A DNA stretch of 58,181 nucleotides from Marinobacterium nitratireducens (GTDB lineage Bacteria; Pseudomonadota; Gammaproteobacteria; Pseudomonadales; Balneatricaceae): positions 1 through 58,181 of the forward strand of contig NZ_BMLT01000019.1 in the NCBI RefSeq assembly GCF_014645375.1. The letters are read 5' to 3'. Numbering within the stretch: the stretch's first letter is position 1; each line of letters starts with the position of its first letter. Under the pieces are notes generated by a model. That model searched no databases. It was not told the DNA's origin and saw only the letters and a list, made by a program, of their open reading frames with translations. The translations under genes were made by a program, and so were the position numbers. Below are positions 26,083 through 36,003 of the stretch, in pieces.

Positions 26083-26922
26083 TCAACGGCGGGTGCTGAC
26101 CAGTTGCTTCTCTTCGCCAAGATAAAGTTCGACCCTGGGCCGTGCCCGAACCACCCGGGGCGGCGGTGGCGGCGGAGGTGCCGTCACCGGTTGCGCCACC
26201 AGCGTCTTCAACGCCGTGGTATAGGTCTGGTTCTGATCGGCGCGGGCGTCGCGCAGCTTTTCCTGCTGCCCGACCACCGACAGCCTCAGCGTGCCGCTGC
26301 TCTCCGCCAGCAAAAGCGCCGAGGTCCGCTCGTCCGGCACCGCCAGCACCACCGACCGGGATCGCTCCTGGCGCTCCTGTTCGTCATCGCCGATCAGCTC
26401 CGGGCCGTAGGCCAGCACCTGCACATTGCTCAGCAGACGTCGTGCGGTACTGCTGTCACCGGACTCGCGGTTCGCCTTGAGATAGAAAAGCACGTCGACC
26501 CAGTCGCCCGTCCGCAGATGGCCACCGACCGCCGTCACCTCGTCGACCTTGATCGCAAGCGCCCGGTACCCCGGCTCGAGCGCATCATGCAACGGCCGCT
26601 CCGGTTCAAGCATCGACGCTTGAAGCCGGCTGCCGGCTGGCACCGGTCGGGACAGCACCCGGCCGTAGAAGGGTTCGGCATCCTGCAGGTCGGGCTCATT
26701 GCGTTGTAAAACGCGACTCTGCGCCAGTTGCTCGGGGGCAAGCACCGTGCCTTCAGGCAGATCGCCGACGAAAACCCATACCACCTCGGTCGGTTCCTGC
26801 ACGGCCGGGGGGACTGCCTGCGGTGCCATCGGCTGATCACCGAACTGCAGGCTGTACAGCCCCAGCGCCAGTGCCAGACCGAACAACAGAATGGCGAAGA
26901 GTCTGAGAAAGCGAACCTGCAT
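26083..26922 (-). CDS. cpaB: Flp pilus assembly protein CpaB/RcpC
   Basis: The 279-residue protein has one N-terminal membrane helix (LRLFAILLFGLALALGLYSL) and a periplasmic SAF/beta-clip region: VWVFVGDLPEGTVLAPEQLAQSRV, then SRPVPAGSRLQASML and YRALAIKVDEVTAVGGHLRTGDWVDVLF. A proline run (APPPPPPPRVV) separates it from the short C-terminus. CpaB is a periplasmic component that links the secretin to the inner-membrane complex. It lies 12 bp after tadE and 28 bp before cpaC. Confidence 0.9.
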   Translation of the reverse strand: MQVRFLRLFAILLFGLALALGLYSLQFGDQPMAPQAVPPAVQEPTEVVWVFVGDLPEGTVLAPEQLAQSRVLQRNEPDLQDAEPFYGRVLSRPVPAGSRLQASMLEPERPLHDALEPGYRALAIKVDEVTAVGGHLRTGDWVDVLFYLKANRESGDSSTARRLLSNVQVLAYGPELIGDDEQERQERSRSVVLAVPDERTSALLLAESSGTLRLSVVGQQEKLRDARADQNQTYTTALKTLVAQPVTAPPPPPPPRVVRARPRVELYLGEEKQLVSTRR

Positions 26923-26934
26923 GGTGTGGCTCCT

Positions 26935-27399
26935 TCAGAGGTCCAGGCTTGCCACCGTTCTCAGCTGATCCGGAACCGGCAGCATCAAAGGCGGCAAAAA
27001 CGGATAGGTTTCGTAATTCCAGGTCAGCTCGACCCGGCAGCAGCCGCCGGCGGTATCCGTGGTGCTGATCAGCAGGGCATCATCCAGCGGCTGGCCGAAG
27101 AAGCTGCCGAGGCTGGTTGAGCTGGCATTGCGCGCCAGCTCCACGAGGCTGGCGCGCACCCCGCTCTCGACCTCGTTGCGCACCGAAGCGGTATCGCAGC
27201 CGGCCGTGGTGAAATAGCAGCTTTCATCGACAAAAGAGACCGATTTGCGCAGGCCTTCCTCGGCCGAATACTGCAGCATCTGGTTGGCGGAAAAAATCAG
27301 CCCGTAATTTACGATGGCGTAAAAAATCAGAAAAAAAACCGGAAAAACCAGAACAAACTCAATTCCGGCTGCGCCTCGCTGGCTATACGGATTTACCAT
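26935..27399 (-). CDS. tadE: TadE-like pseudopilin
   Basis: The 154-residue protein has a type IV prepilin-like N-terminus, SQRGAAGIEFVLVFPVFFLI: a Gly followed by AAGIE, with Glu at +5 of the mature protein, then a membrane helix to about residue 33. This is the pattern processed by the TadV peptidase. The rest is periplasmic, with a Cys pair (ESCYFTTAGCDTAS) and another (GGCCRVEL). It overlaps tadV by 7 bp. Confidence 0.87.
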   Translation of the reverse strand: MVNPYSQRGAAGIEFVLVFPVFFLIFYAIVNYGLIFSANQMLQYSAEEGLRKSVSFVDESCYFTTAGCDTASVRNEVESGVRASLVELARNASSTSLGSFFGQPLDDALLISTTDTAGGCCRVELTWNYETYPFLPPLMLPVPDQLRTVASLDL

Positions 27400-27812
27400 C
27401 CTTTATCTCCGGCAACCATTATAATTGAGCAAATCATCAAAAACGGCGCATAGGGGACTTTTTCAACTTTTGCTATTTTTCCGAATATAAACGTCGATAA
27501 AAAAGAGCCAGCAATGATTATTAGCATCTGGACAGGAAGAAAAACTATACAAAGCGCTAGCAATAACTTCATGTCACCAGCACCCAGTTCACACCTGCAG
27601 TACCCTGGCAAGGTTATGACCAGAACCAGAAAAATCGAACGAACGACATCAGGCGCAGCCAACACTTCACCGGCCGGACTGACCCCTCGGATAATCAGTG
27701 ACAAGAGGGAAATCAGTACTAACCCGGCAACTGCCAGGTTCGGTATTCGCTGGTGCTTGTAGTCAAAGACAGCAATCAACAGCAAAACGCCAAAGAAAGC
27801 TATAAAAATCAA
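27393..27812 (-). CDS. tadV: prepilin peptidase TadV/CpaA
   Basis: The 139-residue polytopic membrane protease of the A24 family has its two catalytic aspartates at D17 (FDYKHQRIPN) and D80 (LGAGDMKLL). It cleaves the Flp prepilin and the TadE/TadG pseudopilins and lacks the methylase half of PilD. The gene is visibly more AT-rich than the rest of the tad operon (many ATT, ATA, AAA and TTT codons), as is flp next to it. It lies 18 bp after flp. Confidence 0.9.
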   Translation of the reverse strand: MIFIAFFGVLLLIAVFDYKHQRIPNLAVAGLVLISLLSLIIRGVSPAGEVLAAPDVVRSIFLVLVITLPGYCRCELGAGDMKLLLALCIVFLPVQMLIIIAGSFLSTFIFGKIAKVEKVPYAPFLMICSIIMVAGDKGW

Positions 27813-27830
27813 TAATTTAAAATAAAACCA

Positions 27831-28040
27831 TCAGAACGAAGTTAGCGCCGTCTGGATCGAATTAAAGACAGCCTCAATCTTTTCATCAATGCCTCCGGCT
27901 CCTATAAAGCCAGCTAGCACAACCGCCACCATCACAGCAATCAACGCATATTCGATACCGCTTGCGCCGTCTTCATCACGGAAGAAACGGTTTATTCCGC
28001 CGCGAACGCGGCAATAGAAGAGATTCAGCTTGCTCATCAT
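27831..28040 (-). CDS. flp: Flp type IVb major pilin
   Basis: The 69-residue prepilin has a basic leader, then the cleavage site G25/A26 in DEDGASGIEYALIAVMV. Glu at +5 and Tyr at +6 of the mature form are the type IVb pilin signature. The mature pilin is about 44 residues, mostly one hydrophobic helix plus a short tail (EAVFNSIQTALTSF). GAGGG precedes the start; a second ATG directly follows the first. Being first in the tad gene order fits high expression. Confidence 0.93.
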   Translation of the reverse strand: MMSKLNLFYCRVRGGINRFFRDEDGASGIEYALIAVMVAVVLAGFIGAGGIDEKIEAVFNSIQTALTSF

Positions 28041-28197
28041 AATCCCTCAAAGTCCCGTGTCATTTTCAGCCCGGACTTCACCGAATGCCAAACTCCTTGG
28101 CGCTCGATCGAGCTTAACCGCAAACAGATTTATTCCGTATCCGTTCCGCGACAGAATACAAAGATAAAAGATGCAGGTCACGCACTTTTTTAAAAAA

Positions 28198-29283
28198 TCA
28201 GCTTACATTTTTCTGACATTCAGACTCGCAAAGGCTAGCGTCCGTATAAAAGCAGAAGCGATTTTTGCCGCCTGTCTTCGCCTGGTACATGGCCGTGTCC
28301 GCGGCCTTCAAAAGCGCCTCCGGCGTCTGGGCATCGCCGGGGGCACGGGCGATACCGATGCTGGCCGATACGCGGCACCAGTGCCCGTCGCAGTCGTAGG
28401 GCTCCGAAAGGGTACCGATCAGTTTGCCGGCAATCCGCTCGAGTATGCCGGTGTCCTCGAAAGCGCCGTGCAGCAGTACCACGAATTCGTCGCCGCCCAG
28501 CCGGAACACCTGATCCTCGTGCCGCAGCGCCAGCCGCATGCGGTTGGCGGCCCCCTGCAGCAGGCGGTCGCCGGCGTCATGCCCCCAGGTATCGTTGACG
28601 GCCTTGAAGCCGTCCAGATCGATGAACAACAGCGCCTGTTGTCCGCGCCGCCTTTCGTGGCGGGCAATCTGCTGTCCGAGACGCTCATTCAGTGCCCGTG
28701 CGTTCTGCAGCCCTGTCAGCGCATCCCTGTAGACATCCCGAAACAACCTGCGTTTGGTGCCCTGCTCCTCGGTAATATCGATCTGGCTGCCGACAAGATG
28801 CCAGCCCGCGGCACACAACTGCCACTGACAGGAGGTTTTCAGGATCCGCACCTCGCCGTCATCCTGCCGCTGTACGCGAAGTTCCAGCTCCCGCCCCTCG
28901 GCACCGGGACGGGCAATCAGAGCCTCGAATGCGGACAGGTCGTCCGGCAAAAGCCGCGCTTTCCAGTCCGGCAGCGAAAAATCCTTCTCCGGCACCACAC
29001 CGTGCAGCCGAAACATCACCGGATTCCAGTCCAGCCGGCTCTTGTCCGGCACCCACTCCCAGACACCGACGCCAGCCACCGACGTCGCCAGCGACAGCCG
29101 GCGGTTGGCGAGCCTTAACGCTTCGCCACCGCGCTCAAGCCGCCGGCGGTAACTCAGCGTGGACAGCAGCAGACATGCGACCAGCAACAGCAGGACTGCG
29201 ACCGCAAGCAGCCCGCCCTGCTCCGCCCACAGAGAGCGCACGGAGTCAGATAACCGGCCAAGTGTTAGGGTCAGAAAATTCAT
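28198..29283 (-). CDS. membrane PAS-GGDEF diguanylate cyclase
   Basis: The 361-residue protein has an N-terminal membrane helix (about 24-44), a PAS domain (about 62-172, with GVWEWVPDKSRLDWNPVMF) and a C-terminal GGDEF domain. The active site GGDEF is at 263-267. An intact product-inhibition I-site, RHED (254-257), lies exactly five residues before it. It should make cyclic di-GMP from two GTP and be feedback-inhibited. It lies about 340 nt downstream of a c-di-GMP riboswitch and 157 bp before flp, all on the minus strand. Confidence 0.92.
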   Translation of the reverse strand: MNFLTLTLGRLSDSVRSLWAEQGGLLAVAVLLLLVACLLLSTLSYRRRLERGGEALRLANRRLSLATSVAGVGVWEWVPDKSRLDWNPVMFRLHGVVPEKDFSLPDWKARLLPDDLSAFEALIARPGAEGRELELRVQRQDDGEVRILKTSCQWQLCAAGWHLVGSQIDITEEQGTKRRLFRDVYRDALTGLQNARALNERLGQQIARHERRRGQQALLFIDLDGFKAVNDTWGHDAGDRLLQGAANRMRLALRHEDQVFRLGGDEFVVLLHGAFEDTGILERIAGKLIGTLSEPYDCDGHWCRVSASIGIARAPGDAQTPEALLKAADTAMYQAKTGGKNRFCFYTDASLCESECQKNVS

Positions 29284-29618
29284 GGATCGTCCCTGTCCAT
29301 TGCCTTCGCATTCGCATTCGCTACGCAGCAGGGTGCGACCGGAAGCATTAAAATTGCGACGTCCCTGTCGCGACGGGCTGACAAGCTACCGGCCTCTCCA
29401 GCAAGGTCGGAGCGGTCTCTCCCTGCAGACTCTCGCCCGGCATGCGACAACCGCGCAGACCAGGCCGGTGGAATACGGCATCGCCAGAACAACCGGAACG
29501 AAGCGTTCGGAAGGTGCAGCGTATCGACGCTGCCGGTATCGGGAGAAAGCCGATACCCGAATGCCCTTCGAAACACCCTGTTCGAAAGATCCTCGGGCCA
29601 ACGGCTCGTGATGGTTCA
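29284..29618 (-). other. long leader between riboswitch and GGDEF gene
   Basis: This untranslated stretch holds a strong 8-bp hairpin GGTATCGG / CCGATACC (29535-29557) but no U-tract terminator that I can see. It also contains a 98-codon minus-strand frame (29576-29280) that ends in ATGA on the cyclase start codon. Its composition is not protein-like, so I do not call it as a gene. The expression platform of the riboswitch must lie here or at the cyclase ribosome binding site (GGGA, 8 nt before 29283). Confidence 0.5.
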
Positions 29619-29704
29619 CTCTCTTTCGGTGGTCCGGCCATCCGCTACTGGGATCCGAAACTTTGCGCCACCCGATTACTCGGATTTTGCCGTTATCGAG
29701 AGAG
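29619..29704 (-). promoter_or_regulatory. cyclic-di-GMP-I (GEMM) riboswitch
   Basis: The 86-nt minus-strand RNA shows the GEMM-I layout. P1 is closed by CTCTCT (29704-29699) with AGAGAG (29624-29619). GGCAAA (29691-29686) carries the guanine that contacts the ligand. P2 is CCGA-GUAA-UCGG with a GNRA tetraloop. GCGCAAAG matches the conserved GCAAAG junction with the intercalating A. P3 follows, ending in GGCCGGACCACCGAA, which resembles the GCC..GCCG return strand. G rather than A at the ligand-selectivity position suggests c-di-GMP rather than cGAMP. Numbering against the Vibrio Vc2 RNA is from memory. Confidence 0.82.
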
Positions 29705-29987
29705 GATCTTTGTAGAAAGCTATACCGTAACTCAATCGTTACCGTAGCCGGATCCGGGATCCGGCACTCACCGACACTATAGCAGTCGCTCGGCAGCGCT
29801 TTTAGAAGGATTTATTATAAAAACCTACTGTCGCATTACAGATACAGTTGTCGACTCGAACCGGGTCACTCCCGGTTACCCGTTCATGTGCTGTAAAGTG
29901 GGCCTGCCCAAAGCTCGTTAGACTGTGAACTGGCCCTGACCATGTTCACGGCTCAGCCGGTCACAACCTGCAAACAGGGAGAGAGAA
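29705..29987. other. divergent intergenic region between riboswitch and DUF3108 gene
   Basis: This AT-richer stretch separates the minus-strand riboswitch from the plus-strand DUF3108 gene. It contains a palindrome GCCGGATC/GATCCGGC (about 29748-29766), not followed by a U-tract, and a TATAGT on the minus strand (near 29780) that could be the -10 of the riboswitch transcript without a clear -35. No gene is evident. Confidence 0.4.
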
Positions 29988-30692
29988 ATGCACCGCCCAA
30001 CCAGACTCTGGCTATTAATGCCGCTGATGCTGCCAACCGCGCTGCAGGCCTCCGAGCCGCTGCTGGAAAGCCACTATGAGGCGCGCTACCGGGGCTTCGA
30101 CCTGGAGCTTGCCCGCACACTGACACCGCTGGGCAATCAGCGCTATCGCTTCGAGTCCATCGCCGACAGCGCGCTGGCCCGTATCGAGGAAAGCAGCACC
30201 TTCACCCGCGACTCCCGCGGCAAGTGGACGCCTCTGGAGTACAGCTACCGGCAGAAAATCTTCGGCCTGAGCAAAGGCTACGAGCTGAAGTTCGACGAAT
30301 CTGCAGGCAAGGCAACCTACAGTGACGGCGATGGGAAAAAGCAGATCAGCATCGAGCCCGACACCCTGGACCCGCTGCTGTACCAGTTGCGCATGCAGCA
30401 CGATATCGCCCGCAAGCGCGGCAGCTATAGCTACCATTTTCTACGCCGCACCAAGCTCAAACAGTATTCCTTCAAAGTCGAAGGCCAGGATGTGCTGACG
30501 CTGAATGGCGAAGGCGTCGAAGCGATGCGGCTGGTGAAAGACGACGGCGCCGACGACACCCGCATCTGGTTCAGCGAGACCGACGGCTATCAGCTCACCC
30601 GCATGACCTATACCGACGACGGCGAAACCTACGAGATCAAACTGGACCACGCCAGCACCTCCCCGGCATTCGCCGACTGGATTGCGGAGTGA
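29988..30692 (+). CDS. DUF3108 family exported protein
   Basis: The 234-residue protein has a signal peptide (LWLLMPLMLPTALQA, cleaved near residue 22) and a beta-rich body: HYEARYRGFDLELARTLTP, RYRFESIADSALARI, and a C-terminal TRIWFSETDGYQLTRMTYTDDGETYEIKL. This matches DUF3108, a family of periplasmic or outer-membrane-associated proteins of unknown function. A purine-rich AGGGAGAGAG lies just before the ATG. Confidence 0.85.
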   Translation: MHRPTRLWLLMPLMLPTALQASEPLLESHYEARYRGFDLELARTLTPLGNQRYRFESIADSALARIEESSTFTRDSRGKWTPLEYSYRQKIFGLSKGYELKFDESAGKATYSDGDGKKQISIEPDTLDPLLYQLRMQHDIARKRGSYSYHFLRRTKLKQYSFKVEGQDVLTLNGEGVEAMRLVKDDGADDTRIWFSETDGYQLTRMTYTDDGETYEIKLDHASTSPAFADWIAE

Positions 30693-30866
30693 CGCGGGGA
30701 TGGATGGCGGGAGCGGCACCTACCGCGAGCGGGTATCATGGGTTGTTCGTGGCTGACGCCGCTTCCCACGGGTCCCGTTCGTGCTTGCCGTATCCGACCT
30801 GACCATGGAGGCTGTCAGAAACCCTGAACGCCCCCACTCGGACCAGCCTCCAACCACCCGCCCGGG

Positions 30867-31358
30867 TCAGGGCGGCGTATCGGCGACCAGTCGCGCGGGT
30901 GAGATCAGCACGCCGAACTGCTCGCACCAGACCACAACGCTGCCATAATCGGCGAGGTCCGTTCCGGGGGGCACCGGGTAGTTCTGGCTGCCGCTGAACG
31001 CCTTCAGCCGCCCCAGGTCGACGAACATCGTCTCGTCGACCGCGGTGTCGGGCCCGACGTCGGCGTCGGGCACGAGATAGAGGTGGTACTTGGGCCCCGG
31101 CCCGACCTCGAAGTCGGACTCCAGGTGCACCAGGTTTTGGTAGACCTGGACGCCGCCCCGACCATGGTGGAGCGGGTCCTTCGGATCGGCGTGTATGAAG
31201 CGCCCGGCCGCGACCCGCGCGCCGGTGACGAGACCGGTCAGCTGCTCGTTGACCGGCGCCGGCGGGAACAGGTACGGGAACGCGACGATGCCGAGCGCGA
31301 AACCGGCCGTTACGCCCAGCATCGCGCCGAGCAGCAGGCCGATGATCAGATTTTTCAT
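30867..31358 (-). CDS. DM13 domain membrane-anchored protein
   Basis: The 163-residue protein has one N-terminal membrane helix (LIIGLLLGAMLGVTAGFALGIV) and an extracytoplasmic DM13 domain: FIHADPKDPLHHGRGGVQVYQ, GPKYHLYLVPDADVG, and a C-terminal GSVVVWCEQFGVLISPARL with the conserved Cys thought to be redox-active. The start at 31358 was preferred over one six codons upstream because GGAG lies 8 nt before it. Confidence 0.85.
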   Translation of the reverse strand: MKNLIIGLLLGAMLGVTAGFALGIVAFPYLFPPAPVNEQLTGLVTGARVAAGRFIHADPKDPLHHGRGGVQVYQNLVHLESDFEVGPGPKYHLYLVPDADVGPDTAVDETMFVDLGRLKAFSGSQNYPVPPGTDLADYGSVVVWCEQFGVLISPARLVADTPP

Positions 31359-31480
31359 ACGCCAAGCTCCGTTCACCTATACCGATGGCTCAAGTGTAGC
31401 CCCCGGTCGTGCGACCGTGCCCGACCGCCCTTCAGCGGCTCACTCCCCCGCCGTTCGGATCGGCCAGCAGCGCTGGAGGG

Positions 31481-31507
31481 ATTCGCGACGAGGGCGTCGT
31501 TCCTACC
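31481..31507. repeat. REP-like element
   Basis: On the minus strand this reads GGTAGGAACGACGCCCTCGT followed by CGCGAAT, the same plan (GTAGGA, GACGCCC, GCGAA) as elements near 17009, 40049 and 13456. It lies between the DM13 and thiC genes. The following bases to 31559 include ACTTACCACTCAC, a motif that recurs near 49562. Confidence 0.55.
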
Positions 31508-31559
31508 GAAGGGCGCGTCCCTGTGCCCTACCGCTCACGACTTACCACTCACCCGTCCA

Positions 31560-33590
<2,031 letters not shown>

Positions 33591-33612
33591 TTATCGGGTG
33601 CTCAGCTGTGAA

Positions 33613-34275
33613 TCAGGAGCTCAGGTCGAGCCCCATCTGCCAGAACGCCCCTTCCATCCGGGTCGCGGTTCGGAAGATTCCGGCCAGCTCCTCGAGCCGG
33701 CTCTGTGGCAGATCGCGGCACAGCTGCTCGAGCAGCTCGACCTCGGCCGCGGCCACTGCCTGGTACTCGTCACTGGCGTACATCTCGATCCAGCTGCGGT
33801 AGGGGTTGCCGTCGAGACGGGTCCACGACTGTGACATGAGCCAGTTGGCGACCTCGGCGTAACCGACGATGCAGGGCGCCAGTGCCGCGTGCAGGTCGGC
33901 AAGATCGCCGGCCAGGCCGCAGTCCAGCACGTAACGGGTATAGGCGACGGTCGCCGCGGCTTCGGGCAGGCGCTGCAGGTCCTGTTCGCTAATACCCCAG
34001 TCGGCGCAGTACTGCACGTGCAGGCCAATCTCGGTATCCAGCATGGCGTTGATGCCCTGCTGGGCGTAACGCATCTGCTCCAGCGTGCGGCTCTTGTACA
34101 CCGCCAGTCCCCAGGCGCGGCTGAACTGCAGCAGAAACAGATAATCCTGCTTCAGATAGTGCTGGAAAGAGGCCTTGTCCAGACTGCCGTCGCCCAGGCC
34201 GCGGACGAAGTCATGCTGAATGTAGGCATCCCAGTCGGGCCGGGCCGCAACCTTGAGCCGTTCGAATAGGGTCAT
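33613..34275 (-). CDS. tenA: thiaminase II / aminopyrimidine aminohydrolase TenA
   Basis: The 220-residue all-helical enzyme hydrolyses aminopyrimidine breakdown products of thiamin to hydroxymethylpyrimidine for salvage. The catalytic Cys is in ALAPCIVGYAEVANWL, and SQSWTRLDGNPYRSWIEMYAS and the C-terminal MEGAFWQMGL are family blocks. The start at 34275 has a near-perfect AAGGAGG; an upstream ATG adds ten residues. It sits 10 bp after thiY in the salvage operon. Confidence 0.93.
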   Translation of the reverse strand: MTLFERLKVAARPDWDAYIQHDFVRGLGDGSLDKASFQHYLKQDYLFLLQFSRAWGLAVYKSRTLEQMRYAQQGINAMLDTEIGLHVQYCADWGISEQDLQRLPEAAATVAYTRYVLDCGLAGDLADLHAALAPCIVGYAEVANWLMSQSWTRLDGNPYRSWIEMYASDEYQAVAAAEVELLEQLCRDLPQSRLEELAGIFRTATRMEGAFWQMGLDLSS

Positions 34276-34285
34276 CGCGTCCTCC

Positions 34286-35230
34286 TTACTTCGGCGCGAT
34301 GGCATAGCTCGCCACGTCCGGGTTGGTTTTGGTCAGCCCCTGGGCCTGCATGAAGGCACCGACACGCTGGTATCGCGCCTCATCCAGCGCCGCCGGGCGC
34401 AACGCGAAACGGCTCAGGGTATCGGCCCAGGCGCGCCGGTTCAGTTCGCTGTCCAGATCCTTCTTGTAGCCCTTGAAGCTTTCCCAGGCCTCGTCCGGGT
34501 GATTGACGATGTACTGGGTCGCCTTCTCAAGCGCCGTCATGAAACGGCCGTACTTGGGGTTTTCGCGTTCTGCGTTGTTCACCACCAGCACCAGTTCGTC
34601 GTAGGCCGGCACGCCCTGCTCCTCGACGTAGAAGGCGCGCGCGGGGTGCCCTTCGATATCGAGCTGATTGAGCTCGAAGTTGCGGAAGGCGCCGATAACC
34701 GCATCGACCTTGCCGGCGATCAGCGACGGCGACAGCGACCAGTTGACGTTGACCAGTTCGACATCCTCGAGCGTCAGGTTCTGCTGTCCGAGCATGGCCT
34801 TGAGCAGCGTGTCCTCGAAACCACCGACCGAGTAGCCGACCTTCTTGCCCTCGAGATCCTTGACCGACTCGATACCGCTGCTCTCGAGCACCACCAGCGA
34901 GTTCAGCGGCGTCGCCACCAGGGTGCCGACCCGGGTCAGCGGCAGACCCTGATCGACCTGAACGTGCAGCTGCGGCTGATAGGACACCGCCATATCCGCC
35001 TTGCCCGCGGCCACCAGCTTTGGCGGCATCGACGGATCGGCCGGCTCCTGCATCTCGACCTCGAGATCCTGCTCGGCGAAGTACCCCTTCTGCTGGGCGA
35101 TGATCAGCGGACCGTGGTCGGGGTTGATGAACCAGTCAAGCAGCAGCGTGACCTTGTCCGCAGCCAGGGCATTGGCGCTCAGCAGCGTGCCGGCCAGTAC
35201 GCCGGCCAGCTTGGATTTCAGCGTTTTCAT
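34286..35230 (-). CDS. thiY: pyrimidine-binding periplasmic protein ThiY
   Basis: The 314-residue substrate-binding protein of the NMT1/THI5-like class has a signal peptide (LAGVLAGTLLSANALA). The mature part starts with DKVTLLLDWFINPDHGPLIIAQQKGYF, a typical HMP/formylaminopyrimidine-binding pattern. With ThiX and ThiZ it imports the pyrimidine moiety of thiamin, which TenA then deaminates. It overlaps thiX by 4 bp. Confidence 0.9.
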   Translation of the reverse strand: MKTLKSKLAGVLAGTLLSANALAADKVTLLLDWFINPDHGPLIIAQQKGYFAEQDLEVEMQEPADPSMPPKLVAAGKADMAVSYQPQLHVQVDQGLPLTRVGTLVATPLNSLVVLESSGIESVKDLEGKKVGYSVGGFEDTLLKAMLGQQNLTLEDVELVNVNWSLSPSLIAGKVDAVIGAFRNFELNQLDIEGHPARAFYVEEQGVPAYDELVLVVNNAERENPKYGRFMTALEKATQYIVNHPDEAWESFKGYKKDLDSELNRRAWADTLSRFALRPAALDEARYQRVGAFMQAQGLTKTNPDVASYAIAPK

Positions 35231-36003
35231 GCAAGCGATTCCTTGTCGTTATCGTTGTCGAACAGGGTTTCCGGCTGCCAGGGCATCAGCCGCTTCAGCA
35301 GCCGGTCGATGAGGAAATAAAGGCCGACCGCCATCACCGCGAGCACCAGCAGCGCGGCGAACATCAGGTCCACCTGCATGCGCGCGTTGGCGTGCAGCAT
35401 CAGGTAGCCAAGGCCGGTGGAGGATCCAACCCACTCGCCGACCACGGCACCGATCGGCGCCACGGAGGCAGCGACCCGCAACCCCGACCCCAGCGCCGGC
35501 AGCGCCGCGGGCAGGCGGATCTGCAGCAGCAGGCTGCGTCTGTCGGCGCCAAGCGTGCGCGCGAGCTCGAGCCAGCCGCTCGAGGTATGGCGCAGACCGT
35601 CGTAACAGGCCGCAGTCACCGGGAAGTAGATGATCAGTGTCGCCATCGCCACCTTCGACGCCATGCCGTAGCCGAGCCAGAGCATCAACACAGGCGCCAG
35701 CGCGAACACCGGAATCGACTGACTCACCACCAGCACCGGCAACAGCCAGGGACGCAGCCGACGAAACCAGATCAGCGTCAGGGCACTGCCGAGCCCCAGC
35801 AGCACGCCGAACAGCAGCCCGAGCAGAATCTCCGCCAGGGTGACGCCGGCATGCTCGAGCAGCAGCCCGCTGTTGCTTCCCAGCGCATCGAGCACCAGCA
35901 GCGGCCCCGGCAGAATGAACTTCGGCGCCGCGGTGACCCAGACCAGCAGTTGCCAGATCGCACAGAGACCGGCGGCGACACCGAGGCCACGCAAGACGCT
36001 CAT
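35227..36003 (-). CDS. thiX: ABC permease ThiX
   Basis: The 258-residue inner-membrane permease has six helices and the EAA loop LELARTLGADRRSLLLQIRLPAALPALGSG. The order with ThiY and ThiZ identifies it as the permease of the pyrimidine importer rather than a nitrate or taurine one. It overlaps both neighbours by 4 bp. Confidence 0.9.
   Translation of the reverse strand: MSVLRGLGVAAGLCAIWQLLVWVTAAPKFILPGPLLVLDALGSNSGLLLEHAGVTLAEILLGLLFGVLLGLGSALTLIWFRRLRPWLLPVLVVSQSIPVFALAPVLMLWLGYGMASKVAMATLIIYFPVTAACYDGLRHTSSGWLELARTLGADRRSLLLQIRLPAALPALGSGLRVAASVAPIGAVVGEWVGSSTGLGYLMLHANARMQVDLMFAALLVLAVMAVGLYFLIDRLLKRLMPWQPETLFDNDNDKESLA

Noticed and set aside
29284-29618. A tandem second GEMM aptamer
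   Set aside because: No second GGCAAA with GCAAAG and a GNRA stem was found in the leader.
29280-29641. Short minus-strand frames in the riboswitch leader
   Set aside because: Three overlapping frames, none with a protein-like composition or known family; reported as leader, with only the ATGA overlap noted as a curiosity.
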